Origin: an uncultured Clostridia bacterium
GTDB lineage: Bacteria; Bacillota; Clostridia; TANB77; CAG-508
DNA: 64,000 nt
Direction of reading: 5' to 3'
NCBI GenBank assembly: GCA_947573445.1
Contig: CANPFR010000009.1
Coordinates: forward strand, 1 to 64,000
In this document: positions 17,026 through 27,769 of the stretch, in pieces
Layout: the number at the start of each line of letters is the position of its first letter
Position numbering within the stretch: position 1 is the first letter of the stretch
Program-made: the position numbers and the translations under genes
The notes under the pieces: model-generated
Databases searched by the model: none
Told to the model about the DNA's origin: nothing
The model's input: the letters and a program-made list of their open reading frames with translations, nothing else

Positions 17026-17289
17026 TTAACATTCCCCCTTTTCTATTTCACTTTGATTATTGCTCAATCTACCAGCTATCGTTTCTGGTTGTATCGCAGA
17101 TAAGATGACATGACCTGAATCCATCACGATCACTGATCTGGTACGCCTTCCAAACGTAGCATCAATTGCTCTTTTTTCATCTTTGGCTTCTTGTACAATT
17201 CTTTTTAATGGTGCCGATTCTGGGCTGACAATAGAGATAATTCTTTCACTTGACACCATATTTCCAAATCCAATATTAATCAACTGCAT
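17026..17289 (-). CDS. remA: RemA/DUF370 extracellular matrix regulator
   Basis: An 87-aa DNA-binding regulator of the RemA (YlzA) family, which activates biofilm matrix genes in Bacillus subtilis. Family landmarks are [22 protein letters not shown] near the N-terminus and [19 protein letters not shown]. Its position between yicC and rpoZ/gmk is the standard one. Confidence 0.93.
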   Translation of the reverse strand: MQLINIGFGNMVSSERIISIVSPESAPLKRIVQEAKDEKRAIDATFGRRTRSVIVMDSGHVILSAIQPETIAGRLSNNQSEIEKGEC

Positions 17290-17308
17290 AACTGTTTTTC
17301 CTTTCTTT

Positions 17309-18184
17309 TTATTCTATATTTTGCACTTGTTCTCTGATATTTTCTATTTCTGTTTTTAACTCAATCACTCGCTTGGTAATCTCCAAACAATTGGCCTTTG
17401 ACCCAATGGTATTAACTTCTCGATTCATTTCTTGAATTAAAAAATCAAATTTTTTGCCAATTGGCGAACTTTCTGCCAAAAAATGATGAAATTGACTAAT
17501 GTGACTTTTGAGTCTTGTTAGTTCTTCTTCAATTGAAGATTTGTCTGAAAAAATCACAATTTCTTGAGCCAAACGATTTTCATCAACAACCTGAGACTTC
17601 ATTAACTCTTTCACTCTTATTTCTAATTTTTGTCTATACTCTTCTACCAAAGTGCCAGCATAAGTTTCAATCTCAGAAACATATTTCTCAATCAATACGA
17701 TTCTTTTTTGTAAATCTTCCATTAATTTTTGCCCTTCTGTTTCTCGCATGGTTACAAAATTTTGTAAGGCTTCCGCTAAAGCTGTCATCAACTCATTTGC
17801 AATAATCGATTCATCGCCTTCTTCTTTTAGATTAAAAATTTCTGGCATTTTAGCAATATCCATCATGCTTATTTCATAAGGAATTCCTGTTTCTCTTGCC
17901 AGTTCTTCTAACTCTTTAATATATTCTTTGGCTAATCCAACATTAAAATGAATACTACTTCCTTCATTACTGTAATTTTCAAAATTGACAAAAACATCAA
18001 TTTTCCCACGCACAATACATTCTGCTATTTTTTTTCTCATCCCATCTTCAAATCGATTGAAAAATTTAGGGCTTCTAATTGAAATATCTTGATATTTATG
18101 ATTAACTGACTTGATTTCTATTCCATAGTGCCTGCCATCCTTTTCATATTCGCTACGGCCAAAGCCTGTCATGCTTCTTATCAT
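17309..18184 (-). CDS. YicC/YloC family endoribonuclease
   Basis: A 291-aa YicC-family protein, an endoribonuclease family. The N-terminal signature [12 protein letters not shown] and the C-terminal block [19 protein letters not shown] are both intact. It overlaps the end of the upstream membrane-protein gene by four bases (ATGA) and starts the yicC-remA-rpoZ-gmk run. Confidence 0.94.
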   Translation of the reverse strand: MIRSMTGFGRSEYEKDGRHYGIEIKSVNHKYQDISIRSPKFFNRFEDGMRKKIAECIVRGKIDVFVNFENYSNEGSSIHFNVGLAKEYIKELEELARETGIPYEISMMDIAKMPEIFNLKEEGDESIIANELMTALAEALQNFVTMRETEGQKLMEDLQKRIVLIEKYVSEIETYAGTLVEEYRQKLEIRVKELMKSQVVDENRLAQEIVIFSDKSSIEEELTRLKSHISQFHHFLAESSPIGKKFDFLIQEMNREVNTIGSKANCLEITKRVIELKTEIENIREQVQNIE

Positions 18185-18690
18185 TTCTGGTTTCCTTTCA
18201 TGGTTTCATTTTCTTCTTTTATAATTTCTTTCACATCACTTAAATTATTTTGATAATTTTTTTCTGTTTTAACATAAATTACAATCGATTTTGCGATGTA
18301 ATAAATGGCCAAAAAAAGTGGTATAAAAGTCAGTTCTTTACAAAATATTTTGTCCAAATTTTCATATATTTTAGGCAAATACAAAACAAGAATACTAACA
18401 ACCAAAAATTCAATTCCCACAATCGCAAGACTCCCCTTATCTTTGCGATAAGCAATTTCAAACATAACCACTGTTACGCCAATACAAATCATTGGAAATA
18501 CCTTGAAAAGTAGGTTTACTATTTCTGGTTGCACATAAATGTAAACAGCATCAATCATGCAAATATATAACATCAATGCAATTGCAATTAAACAATTATG
18601 AAAAATTGTTTTATTTAAATTATCTTTGACGGTTTGCGTCATTTTTCTTTTTTCTGTGATCTCTTCTACCATTTTTGTAGATTTTTTCAT
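18181..18690 (-). CDS. Four-helix integral membrane protein, unknown function
   Basis: A 169-aa protein with a basic N-terminal 35 residues and four predicted membrane helices (about residues 36-55, 63-80, 88-105, 120-142). I recognise no family. ATG 18690 has a strong AGGAGG six bases upstream; the open frame reaches back into rsmE. It sits in an rsmE - membrane protein - yicC run and is probably cotranscribed. Confidence 0.75.
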   Translation of the reverse strand: MKKSTKMVEEITEKRKMTQTVKDNLNKTIFHNCLIAIALMLYICMIDAVYIYVQPEIVNLLFKVFPMICIGVTVVMFEIAYRKDKGSLAIVGIEFLVVSILVLYLPKIYENLDKIFCKELTFIPLFLAIYYIAKSIVIYVKTEKNYQNNLSDVKEIIKEENETMKGNQK

Positions 18691-18700
18691 GGCGTTCCTC

Positions 18701-19447
18701 CTATTTTTCCAATTCGTACATAATAATGGAAGCAACTTGAAGTGCCACAGTTTCTGTACGCAAAATCCTTGGTCCTAAGCTTACCACTTTAGCTCCCGCT
18801 TTTTGCAAAACTTCGACTTCTTCTTTTTCAATTCCACCTTCTGGACCAATGACAACTGCCATTTTTAGATTTTCTTTAGTATTTTTTATGGTTAATAATT
18901 CATTTTTAATTTGATTTTCAATTTCTTGCTCATAGGCCACCAATACGATATCATATTCGGCCACCAGTTGGCAAAGATGAGAAACCGACCTAATCGAACT
19001 GATTTCTGGTACCAAATCTCGCTGACTTTGCTTAGCAGCCACTTCAGCAATTTTTTGCCAACGCTGTATTTTTTTGGTTTCGTCTTTACCAGCCAATTTC
19101 ACAATGCATCTTTGAAAAGCAACTGGTACAAACTTAGAAACACCTAGTTCTGTTCCTTTTTGGATAATCCATTCCATTTTGTCAGCTTTCGGAAGTCCTT
19201 GAAAAATATGCAATTGGACATTGCTTTCTGCTAGACTTTCTATTGCCTTAATTATTTTTGTTTGCACATGATTGGCTGTAATTTCTGAAATCTCACAAAT
19301 ATAATTTTGACATGTTTCTTGGTTACAAATTTGAATTTGGTCACCAATCTTTAAACGCAAAACATTTTTAATATGATTTACATCAGTTCCCTCTATTTTA
19401 ATTTGCTCCTCAAAAATAGCTTCTTTTTTTACAAAAAATTTTCTCAT
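18701..19447 (-). CDS. rsmE: 16S rRNA m3U1498 methyltransferase
   Basis: A SPOUT-class methyltransferase that methylates N3 of U1498 in 16S rRNA. The N-terminal PUA-like part starts MRKFFVKKEAIF with HIKNVLRL; the SPOUT knot is in IGPEGGIEKEEVE and SLGPRILRTETVAL. It is 248 aa from ATG 19447; a GTG or ATG six codons upstream is possible because the ribosome site is weak. A minus-strand TATAAT lies about 45 bp upstream, so it may have its own promoter. Confidence 0.93.
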   Translation of the reverse strand: MRKFFVKKEAIFEEQIKIEGTDVNHIKNVLRLKIGDQIQICNQETCQNYICEISEITANHVQTKIIKAIESLAESNVQLHIFQGLPKADKMEWIIQKGTELGVSKFVPVAFQRCIVKLAGKDETKKIQRWQKIAEVAAKQSQRDLVPEISSIRSVSHLCQLVAEYDIVLVAYEQEIENQIKNELLTIKNTKENLKMAVVIGPEGGIEKEEVEVLQKAGAKVVSLGPRILRTETVALQVASIIMYELEK

Positions 19448-19566
19448 AGTTATTTTTTCCATCACTTAATAAGGATATTACTATATCCTTATTTTTATTA
19501 TAACACATTTTGAGAAAAAAAGAAAGAGATTTTGGAAAAATTTTACTTTTTTATCACTCTTTCTTT

Positions 19567-20271
19567 TTACACATCTATCAATTTTAACTGAAAATTCAAA
19601 TAATCTGAACTTACTAATGCAAAATAAACACCTTGGCATTCTCCTTCAAAAGCTTCTTGGTGCGATTCTCCATGCAAATGAGCATAATAACATCTTTGGA
19701 TTCCATACTCTTTTAAGGTTTCTATCAAATTAATTTCCTGTGGCACATTTTCCTTGAAAAATGGCGGATAATGCAAAAAGCAAATTTTCTCTTTTTCTTC
19801 TCCAAACTCTTTATTCCCATACTGAATGGACAATTTTAGACGCTCATTTTCGCGTTTTAAGATTTTATAATGCTCTTCAGCATGCCAATAATTAGTCGAC
19901 CAACCACGTGTGCCCACTAGGATTTTGTTTTCTATTAAATAGCTATTATTTTGCAGAAAATCAATGGTTTCAAAGTGATTTTCTTGCAAAAATTTCGTCA
20001 TTTTGGCCATCGTGTTCCACCAATAATCATGATTTCCTTTGGAAAGAATTTTATGACCTGGCAAAGCATCCAAAAACGCAAAATCTTGGTGTGCTTCTTT
20101 TAAACTCATGGCCCACGAAAAATCACCAGGAATGATGATAGTATCCTGGTTTTTTATGGTTTTTAGCCAATTTTGTTTAATGGTTTCACTGTGATTTCCC
20201 CAGCCAAAAATATCCATTGGCTTATCTGTCCCAAAAGACAAATGCAAATCACCAATTGTATAAATTGCCAT
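19567..20271 (-). CDS. Calcineurin-like metallophosphoesterase
   Basis: A 234-aa cytoplasmic metallophosphoesterase with the full set of metal-binding motifs: GDLH near residue 7, GDFSW, GNHDYWW, and YAHLHG near the C-terminus. The substrate is unknown. Length and motifs match the Firmicutes family often annotated simply as metallophosphoesterase. ATG follows AAAGGAAAA. Confidence 0.9.
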   Translation of the reverse strand: MAIYTIGDLHLSFGTDKPMDIFGWGNHSETIKQNWLKTIKNQDTIIIPGDFSWAMSLKEAHQDFAFLDALPGHKILSKGNHDYWWNTMAKMTKFLQENHFETIDFLQNNSYLIENKILVGTRGWSTNYWHAEEHYKILKRENERLKLSIQYGNKEFGEEKEKICFLHYPPFFKENVPQEINLIETLKEYGIQRCYYAHLHGESHQEAFEGECQGVYFALVSSDYLNFQLKLIDV

Positions 20272-20335
20272 ATTTTTTCCTTTCTGGGTTATTTTTCATT
20301 TCATATCTTTTTATGTTTCTTTCAAGACTACATTT

Positions 20336-21329
20336 TTACAATAATTTTAAATTAGGAACAGCATTTAGGTATAGATCCGCTCTTTTTCCTGCTATAAAAT
20401 CGTAATATCCTTGGGCTGCAATCATGGCTGCATTGTCTGTGCATAAAATTGGCTCTGGATAATAGGCTTTTATGCCACACTTTTTTGCCATTTTGTCAAT
20501 TTCTGTACGGATATATGAATTTCTCGAAACACCACCTGCTAAAACAATTTTATCGGTTTTTGTCGTTTGAATTGCTTTTCTAGTATTGGTTAGTAGCATT
20601 TCTGTCACAGCTTTTTGAAAACTAGCACATAAATCTGGTTTGTTTAAATCTGGTGTTTTATGATTTAAATTGATGATTGCTGTTTTGATTCCACTAAAAC
20701 TAAAATCAAAGCCTTCTAAATGGGTGATTGGTAATGCTATACGAGGAGTACCGCTTTTTAGCCATCTCGTCTATTTTAGGGCCTCCTGGATAGCCAAGGC
20801 CAACCACTCTTGCCACTTTGTCAAAAGCTTCACCAATAGCATCATCACGTGTTTTGCCTAAAATTTCATAATGGTTATAATTTTTTACATTGACTAAATG
20901 TGTATGCCCACCAGAAATAATTAGACATAAAAATGGTGGCTCTAAATCTGGGTATGTTAAATAATTAGCCGCAATATGACCTGCTATATGATTAACGGCT
21001 ATGAATGGTTTTTGGGTTGCAAAACTTAGTCCTTTGGCATATGATACTCCAACCAACAATGCTCCCACTAAACCAGGGCCTTGTGTTACAGCAATTGCAT
21101 TAATCGCTTTTAAATCCATTTTAGCTTCTTTTAAAGCTTGTTTCATGATTTGATTCATGACTTCTGTATGACATCTTGAAGCAATTTCTGGCACAACACC
21201 ACCATATTCTTGATGTATTTTGATTTGTGAATGAATCACATTGGATAAAACCTCTCTGCCATTTTTAACAATGGCAACAGATGTTTCATCACAACTTGAT
21301 TCAATTCCTAGAACAATTGTATCTTCCAT
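20336..21329 (-). CDS. tsaD: tRNA N6-threonylcarbamoyladenosine transferase TsaD, read through one +1 shift at CGG
   Basis: TsaD transfers threonylcarbamoyl to A37 of ANN-decoding tRNAs and is essential in most bacteria. The N-terminal ORF (20706-21329) carries the metal-binding HIAGHIAA and ISGGHTHL; the C-terminal ORF (from 20336) carries the second half with [13 protein letters not shown] and CTDNAAMIA. They join through in-frame CGG at 20751-20753: AAA AAG [C] GGT ACT CCT gives KKGTPR, the conserved Gly of this loop. The result is 330 aa, the normal size. ATG 21329 has AAAGGAAAA upstream. Confidence 0.92.
20751..20753 (-). other. +1 frameshift site CGG in tsaD
   Basis: Preceding codon AAG; skipping C gives GGT ACT CCT CGT. 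The unshifted frame stops 13 codons later, losing the C-terminal 40% of an essential enzyme. Confidence 0.9.
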
Positions 21330-21350
21330 TTTTATTTTCCTTTATGTTTC

Positions 21351-22082
21351 TTAAAATAAGGCAAAAACCGCCCCTACACAGCTAAATAATAAGTTGGATA
21401 AAAAGCTAACAACAGGTGTTACGATATAGCCTAAAAGTCCTGTAATCCATAAAATCATGAAAACTAATTGCAAGGTGTTGGCTTGATTATCCAACCACTG
21501 AATGGCATTATATGGTAACACATTTCTAAATATTTTTTCACCATCTAATGGTGGGAGTGGAATTAGATTAAAGACCCCCAATCCAATGTTAATATAAATT
21601 GTATATAGGACAAATAACGCAATCGTTCCAATTAGGCCAGTCGCCGTGCCCAGCATTCCTAATAAAAAGTAAAGAATGGTAAAAAGGATGGCTAATATAA
21701 AGTTCATAACTGGCCCAGCTAAAGAAACAAGTGCTTCACAAGTAGCTCTTGAGCGATTGCTGGTAAACTGATTGGGATTAATCATAACTGGTCGTCCCCA
21801 ACCAACTCCTGCAAATAATAGTAAAACAAAGCCAAATGGGTCAATATGAGAGGCTGGATTTAAAGTAAGCCTTCCTTGTGCTTTTGGAGTTGTATCTCCA
21901 AAATGATTGGCCATCCAAGCATGAGCAAATTCGTGAAATGTCATGGCAATAATAACGGCTGGAATGGTTAATATGGTTTCAATCCAGAAACCTGAACCTG
22001 CATTAGCTAGTGATATTACGACTAAAACTGCTAAAATAATGTATAACATTTTTTTGTCAATTCCGTTTCCAAAAAAGAACAT
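21351..22082 (-). CDS. Site-2 protease-like M50 zinc metallopeptidase
   Basis: A 243-aa integral membrane protease of the M50 family. The zinc motif HEFAHAW lies in the second helix, and the third ligand in NLIPLPPLDGEKI. About six membrane helices. The start at ATG 22082 has AAGGGAG upstream; the frame is open back to the lysS stop. Family members cleave membrane-bound regulators; the substrate here is unknown. Confidence 0.9.
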   Translation of the reverse strand: MFFFGNGIDKKMLYIILAVLVVISLANAGSGFWIETILTIPAVIIAMTFHEFAHAWMANHFGDTTPKAQGRLTLNPASHIDPFGFVLLLFAGVGWGRPVMINPNQFTSNRSRATCEALVSLAGPVMNFILAILFTILYFLLGMLGTATGLIGTIALFVLYTIYINIGLGVFNLIPLPPLDGEKIFRNVLPYNAIQWLDNQANTLQLVFMILWITGLLGYIVTPVVSFLSNLLFSCVGAVFALF

Positions 22083-22132
22083 AGACCTTCTCCCTTCTGA
22101 TTCATTTTTATAGTTTTCACTTTTGATAGACA

Positions 22133-23626
22133 TTAAGCATTACCCAGGGGTTTCATGGTTGGGAATAAAATAACATCTCGAATGGAAGCAGAATCCGTTA
22201 ATAACATGATTAATCGGTCAATTCCAATGCCCATCCCACCAGTTGGTGGCATACCATATTCAATAGCCATACAAAAGTCTTCATCCATCATATTTGCTTC
22301 ATCATCTCCAGCATCTCTTTGTTTTAATTGCTCTGCAAATCTTTGTCTTTGATCGATTGGATCATTTAATTCGGAATAAGCATTTCCATATTCTCGCCCA
22401 CCTATGAATAATTCAAATCTTTCAACCAATCTTTTATCTGTTGGTTTTCTTTTGGTCAAAGGAGAAACTTCAACTGGATAATCACAAATAAACGTTGGTT
22501 GTATTAGTGTTTCTTCAACATAATCTTCAAAAAATTGATTGATAATATATCCTCTTGTTTGCTTTGTTGTTTCCATTTCAATCCCTTTTTCTTTCGCAAC
22601 CGCAAGTGCTTCTTCATCTGAATTGATTGCATTAAAATCAATTCCAGTTACTTCTTTTATCGCCTCTATCATTGTTACTCTTCTCCAAGGAGATTCTAAG
22701 TCTATTTCTGTTCCTTGATAATTGATTCTTGCTGTTCCTAAAACCTTTTCAGCAACACTTCTGATTAAATTTTCAGAAGTATTCATCATGTCATTATAAT
22801 CTTGGTAAGCAGCATAAAATTCGATATTGGTAAATTCTGGATTATGTTTTATGTCTATTCCTTCATTTCGAAACATTCTTCCCATTTCATATACTCGATC
22901 AAAACCACCAACAATTAATCTTTTCAAATAAAGTTCATTCGCAATTCTTAAATACATATCCAAATCTAATGTATTATGATGTGTAATAAATGGCCTTGCC
23001 GCAGCTCCACCTGCTATTGTATTTAAAATTGGGGTATCTACTTCTAAATATCCTTCCTTGTCAAAAAAGTTCTTGATTTCTTTTAATATTTTACTTCTCA
23101 GCAGAAATGTCTTTTTCACTTCTGGATTAACAATTAAATCTACATATCTTTGCCTATAACGTAAATCAATGTCTTTCAAACCATGAAACTTCTCTGGTAA
23201 ATCTCTTAGCGATTTTGAAAGCAACACAACTTCTTTAGCATGAATCGAAATCTCTTCTGTTTTTGTCTTAAAGACAAAACCTTTGATTCCTATGATGTCA
23301 CCAATATCGTAGGTTTTGAACAATTTATAACTTTCTTCTCCCAAATCATTAATACTGACATAACTTTGAATGGTTCCTGTACTATCTTGAATCGTACAAA
23401 AAGAGGCTTTTCCCATAATTCTTTTTGCCATAATTCTACCTGCAACTGACACATCTTTATTTTCAAAATCCTCATAATTCTTTTTGATTTGTTCACTAAA
23501 TTCTGTTCTATCATACTTGGTTATTTCAAAAGGATCTTTTCCTGCCTCTTGTAGTTCCTTTAGTTTATCTTTTCTCACCTGCATCAATCGGTTTAATTCT
23601 AGTTCTTCATTTTGTGTTTCATCCAT
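22133..23626 (-). CDS. lysS: Lysyl-tRNA synthetase, class II
   Basis: Charges tRNA-Lys. The OB-fold anticodon domain ([16 protein letters not shown]) is followed by the class II core: motif 2 in [13 protein letters not shown], motif 3 in [13 protein letters not shown]. At 497 aa it is standard. ATG 23626 has GAGGAG ten bases upstream; the longer frame to 23653 lacks this. All CGGs are out of phase. Confidence 0.96.
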   Translation of the reverse strand: MDETQNEELELNRLMQVRKDKLKELQEAGKDPFEITKYDRTEFSEQIKKNYEDFENKDVSVAGRIMAKRIMGKASFCTIQDSTGTIQSYVSINDLGEESYKLFKTYDIGDIIGIKGFVFKTKTEEISIHAKEVVLLSKSLRDLPEKFHGLKDIDLRYRQRYVDLIVNPEVKKTFLLRSKILKEIKNFFDKEGYLEVDTPILNTIAGGAAARPFITHHNTLDLDMYLRIANELYLKRLIVGGFDRVYEMGRMFRNEGIDIKHNPEFTNIEFYAAYQDYNDMMNTSENLIRSVAEKVLGTARINYQGTEIDLESPWRRVTMIEAIKEVTGIDFNAINSDEEALAVAKEKGIEMETTKQTRGYIINQFFEDYVEETLIQPTFICDYPVEVSPLTKRKPTDKRLVERFELFIGGREYGNAYSELNDPIDQRQRFAEQLKQRDAGDDEANMMDEDFCMAIEYGMPPTGGMGIGIDRLIMLLTDSASIRDVILFPTMKPLGNA

Positions 23627-23752
23627 AAAAATCGCTCTCCTCTCTTTTTTCAATATATTTTAATATTATACACCCAAAATTGGTTATTGTAAACAACTTT
23701 TGCAAAAATATTTAAGTGACTCAGAAAAAACGATATCTTCTCTAAAAGAAGA

Positions 23753-23792
23753 ACGAGCGAAATCAGGTGTGTTCCCCCAAAATTTCGCTCGT
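23753..23792 (-). terminator. Hairpin after the RND exporter gene
   Basis: 11-bp perfect stem ACGAGCGAAAT/ATTTCGCTCGT, 18-base loop, followed on the minus strand by TCTTCTTTT. It is 31 bp beyond the stop codon at 23824. Confidence 0.75.
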
Positions 23793-23823
23793 AATAGATT
23801 ACGTTTGTTATCAGCCTACGATA

Positions 23824-26800
23824 TTATTTTTTCTTGTTTTTATAAAACACATCATATAAAACTGGTACAAAAAACAAAGTCAAAATGGTCGCATATAATA
23901 ATCCTCCAATTGCTACAATACCAAGTGGCTGCGTCATTTCTGCACCATCTCCAATACCAAGTGCCATAGATAATAAGCCTAAGATAGTAGTTAAAGCAGT
24001 CATTAAAATTGGTCTTAAACGTAATTTTCCTGTCAATTTTATGGCTTCTCTTTTTTCCATTCCTTCTTCTACCAATTGGTTTACACAATCAATGAAAACA
24101 ATTCCATTATTTACTACAATTCCTGCTAACACAAGGAATCCAAGCATCGCAATAATGCTGATCGCTTGCCCTGTGAAAAATAAACCTAATAATCCTCCTG
24201 TAAATGCCAATGGAATCGTAAACATGACAATAAAAGGTAATTTCCATGATTGAAATTGGGCTACCATAATTAAATAGATGAACAAGATAGCTACAACAAT
24301 CATTAATAACAAGTCTTGCATATATTCCATGGTGCTATCCATTTCCCCTTCCGTTTGTATGGTATAACCCTCTGGTGTTTCGTAATTTTTGAATACACTT
24401 TCAACTTCTCTGCTGACTAATGTCATACTGGCATCTTCTTTTACTGTTGCCATAACAGTAATGTAACGACTGTTATTTTCTCTTGTTATATTTTCTAAAC
24501 CAGTAGCATCTTCTAAACTAGCAATTTCAGATAAACGGACTGTTTTTTCTTCCTCGTTTATAGTCGCTTTGAGCTCTATTTCCATTAAATTTGTGGTATC
24601 AACTTTGCTTGTTTCTGATTTCTGAATAACAATTTGATATTCCTTATTGTCAATTTCAACTTTTGTTCCATCTACTTCTGTTTTGATGTGATTAGCAATG
24701 GTAGCATAAACTTGAGCAATGGTTAGGTTATATTTCATGGCTTTGTTTTTATCAACCATCACTCTTTTTTCAGGAGAAGAATTTTCCTGCACACCTTCGA
24801 TTTCATCAATTCCTTCAATATTGGCCAATTTAGCTTCCACATCAGTTGCTATTTCTTTTAATTGATCAATATCATTTCCTTTGATTTTGAGTGAAATACC
24901 TGAAACCATCATGCTAGACATATCCATTTCAGAAGTACTGACTTCAATTTGTGCATTTAAATCAGAAGTTAGTTCTGTAATTTTTTTAGCAATTTCATTG
25001 TTGGTCATCGTTCTTTCTTCACCAAGTATCAAATACATACTTAAACCAGCTGTCGTATTCATTCCCATATTGCTGGATGCAGTTGTATTGTCAATTGCTC
25101 CAATTTTGTAAATATCACTTATGGTTAAAAGCCTTTCAATCGTAGTATCTGCTACGTTTCTCATCTCTTCTGCTGTGGCATCATCTGGCATGGTAATTGA
25201 GATAGACATTTCATCACTGGCCACTTCTGGAATAAATTCGATGTCCATACGTGTTGTTAAATATATACTAGTCCCAAGTAATACTACAACAAGCATAATA
25301 ACAACCAATTTGTAGTTTAAGGCTGTACCTAACACTTTTGCATATCCATTACTTAATTTGTCGAGTAATTTATTTTCTTTGTTTCCTATTTTAACAAACA
25401 TTTTAGAAGACATCGCTGGTACAACTGTCAAAGCAATGGCTAAACTAGCAATTAATGAATAAGCAATTGTAAGTCCAATATCTTGGAACAATTGTCTTGC
25501 CATTCCTTGAACAAATATAATTGGTAAAAATACACAAATGGTTGTAAGCGTCGATGCAATAATTGCACCTGTTACTTTTTTAGCACCTTCCTTGGCAGCC
25601 TCTTTTGTTTCTTTGCCTTCTTTTCTCAAACGATAAATATTTTCAATGACAACAATTGAGTTATCAACCAGCATTCCAACCCCTAATGCCAGACCAGATA
25701 AAGACATAATATTAATGCCAACACCTGTAAAATACATCATAGCAATGGCAAATACCAAACTAACTGGAATTGAAACGGCAACAATAATCGTCGGTTTTAG
25801 TTCTTTCAAAAATAAAAACAAAATGATAATTGCTAAAATTCCACCAACAATCAAACTTTGCATAACAGAACCAATAATCATATCAATATAGACTCCTTGG
25901 TCCATTAAATTCGTAAATGAAATGGTATCATATTTTTCTTCTAATTGTTGCAATTTCTTTTGAATCGCTTCTGATACATCTTTGGTAGAAGCGGTACTCT
26001 GTTTTGAAAAAGATAAAATAATACCATTATTTCCATTTACTTTCGTATAGATTTCATCACTGTTATTGGTAATTTTAATATCAGCAACATCCTTTAGTTT
26101 GACTTCTTCCAAACCTTCCATATCAAAACTGAACAAAACTAAATTTTCAATTTCTTCTAACTTAGAAAATTTGTCTCCCACTTTTACAGTTATATCATCA
26201 TTAATATAACCTGCTGGCATCGAGAAATTCTCGGCTGTTAGAATTTGAGAAATTAAATCTGTTGTGATAATACCATTAAGAGATGCTTTTTGATAAGCCT
26301 CATCTCTTGCTTCTTCAAATTGCTTAATACCATCTTCTAATTCTTGTTCTGCAATATCAAGCTCCGTAGCAGCTTTTGTTGTTTCACTAATAAAAGTACT
26401 TTGTGCAACTTGAAGTTGCGAACTTGTCGTTTCTAATTCTGCTTTTTTGCTATTAATCGTATTTTGAGCTTCAGTCATTTGGGACAATCCTGTATTAATT
26501 TGTGTAAGACCTGTACTCAATTGTTCTTTTCCAGTTTGCAATTCTTGATAACTGTTATTCAATTGTTGCAAACCAGAAACCAAAGAAAGATAGGTTTCAT
26601 TTGTTTGAATCATTTGAATTGCATTAGAAATTGAAAATAAACTATTTTCGATTTTGTTTAGTTCAATTAATTCACCTGCTGTGATTTCTCCTGTTTCACG
26701 TTTTACTGTTAATTCATTTTTTCTAGTTTCCAAAATTGCTTTTTGATTTTCTAATTCTGTAATTTGCTCATTGAATCCATTCAATCCTTCTTCTAATTTT

Positions 26801-27675
26801 TGTTTTTGGGTTATGAGTTCAGTCTCTGCTGAGTTAAGTTCTATTAATTGGTTTTCTAATTCTATTTTTTGATTGTTCAATTCTGAACTTTGTGTATTAA
26901 GTTCAATCTCTGCTTTTGTGATTTCATTTCTACCTGTTTCAATAGCAGATAAACCTTGTGCAATTTGCTCTGTATTTTGAGTTTTGGTAGTTTCTAATTC
27001 AGTTTTTCCAGAAGAAATTTCACTTCTGGCCTTATCTAAATCTCGTTTCGTATTTGCTAATTCTGAGCTTACATTTTCAAGCATTTTGTTGTTGATCGTT
27101 TCTATTTTTTCCTGGTTTAATTGAATAACAATTTCATCTTCAATTGCTCCATATGTGCTTACAGAAGCTACACCATTTACACTTTCTAATTCTGGGACAA
27201 GTGTGTTTTTGACAAACTCTGTAATTTGATTGCTATCTGCTTCTTCCATATCAACTGCACTCATAAGAACTGGCATCATATCTGGATTAATTTGCATGAC
27301 ATTTGGGATTCCAACCCCCTCTTCAAAGCTTGCTTCTAAGATGTCCAATTCTTGACTAATTTCAATCATAACCGAATCCATATTACTATCACCAGCAAAT
27401 TCCAAAAGTACCATTGAATAATTTTCTGATGAAGTAGAAGTTACATTTTCTATGTTACTAATCCCCATCATTCCTTGTTCAATAACTTTGCTGACTGATT
27501 CTTCAACTTTTTCAGGATTGGCTCCTGGATAAGTTGTGATAATTGCAACATATGGTAATTCCATACTTGGTAATAAATCAGTTGTTAAATTTGAAAAAGA
27601 AATGATTCCCAAAATCATAATAATGATAACACCAACAAAAATAGTATATGGTTTTTTGACACTAAAACCTGACAT
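23824..27675 (-). CDS. RND-superfamily efflux transporter (AcrB/MMPL-like)
   Basis: A 1283-aa transporter with the AcrB-type layout: one N-terminal helix, a large outer domain, six membrane helices, a second outer domain, and six more helices. GVGMLVDNSIVVIENIYR is the conserved charged helix-4 motif. The first outer domain holds an insertion of about 250 residues (about 210-465) rich in Glu, Gln, Asn, Leu and Ser that predicts as long coiled coils, seen in Gram-positive members. No membrane-fusion partner is adjacent. Substrate unknown. All CGGs are out of phase across 1283 codons, strong evidence that in-phase CGG is avoided. Confidence 0.92.
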   Translation of the reverse strand: MSGFSVKKPYTIFVGVIIIMILGIISFSNLTTDLLPSMELPYVAIITTYPGANPEKVEESVSKVIEQGMMGISNIENVTSTSSENYSMVLLEFAGDSNMDSVMIEISQELDILEASFEEGVGIPNVMQINPDMMPVLMSAVDMEEADSNQITEFVKNTLVPELESVNGVASVSTYGAIEDEIVIQLNQEKIETINNKMLENVSSELANTKRDLDKARSEISSGKTELETTKTQNTEQIAQGLSAIETGRNEITKAEIELNTQSSELNNQKIELENQLIELNSAETELITQKQKLEEGLNGFNEQITELENQKAILETRKNELTVKRETGEITAGELIELNKIENSLFSISNAIQMIQTNETYLSLVSGLQQLNNSYQELQTGKEQLSTGLTQINTGLSQMTEAQNTINSKKAELETTSSQLQVAQSTFISETTKAATELDIAEQELEDGIKQFEEARDEAYQKASLNGIITTDLISQILTAENFSMPAGYINDDITVKVGDKFSKLEEIENLVLFSFDMEGLEEVKLKDVADIKITNNSDEIYTKVNGNNGIILSFSKQSTASTKDVSEAIQKKLQQLEEKYDTISFTNLMDQGVYIDMIIGSVMQSLIVGGILAIIILFLFLKELKPTIIVAVSIPVSLVFAIAMMYFTGVGINIMSLSGLALGVGMLVDNSIVVIENIYRLRKEGKETKEAAKEGAKKVTGAIIASTLTTICVFLPIIFVQGMARQLFQDIGLTIAYSLIASLAIALTVVPAMSSKMFVKIGNKENKLLDKLSNGYAKVLGTALNYKLVVIMLVVVLLGTSIYLTTRMDIEFIPEVASDEMSISITMPDDATAEEMRNVADTTIERLLTISDIYKIGAIDNTTASSNMGMNTTAGLSMYLILGEERTMTNNEIAKKITELTSDLNAQIEVSTSEMDMSSMMVSGISLKIKGNDIDQLKEIATDVEAKLANIEGIDEIEGVQENSSPEKRVMVDKNKAMKYNLTIAQVYATIANHIKTEVDGTKVEIDNKEYQIVIQKSETSKVDTTNLMEIELKATINEEEKTVRLSEIASLEDATGLENITRENNSRYITVMATVKEDASMTLVSREVESVFKNYETPEGYTIQTEGEMDSTMEYMQDLLLMIVVAILFIYLIMVAQFQSWKLPFIVMFTIPLAFTGGLLGLFFTGQAISIIAMLGFLVLAGIVVNNGIVFIDCVNQLVEEGMEKREAIKLTGKLRLRPILMTALTTILGLLSMALGIGDGAEMTQPLGIVAIGGLLYATILTLFFVPVLYDVFYKNKKK

Positions 27676-27769
27676 TTCAACATCCCTCCGTTTTTTATTG
27701 ACTATTGGCCAATATTATATCATATGTAGGAAGTATTGTCAACGAAAAATCTACCTTTTTCAATACGCT

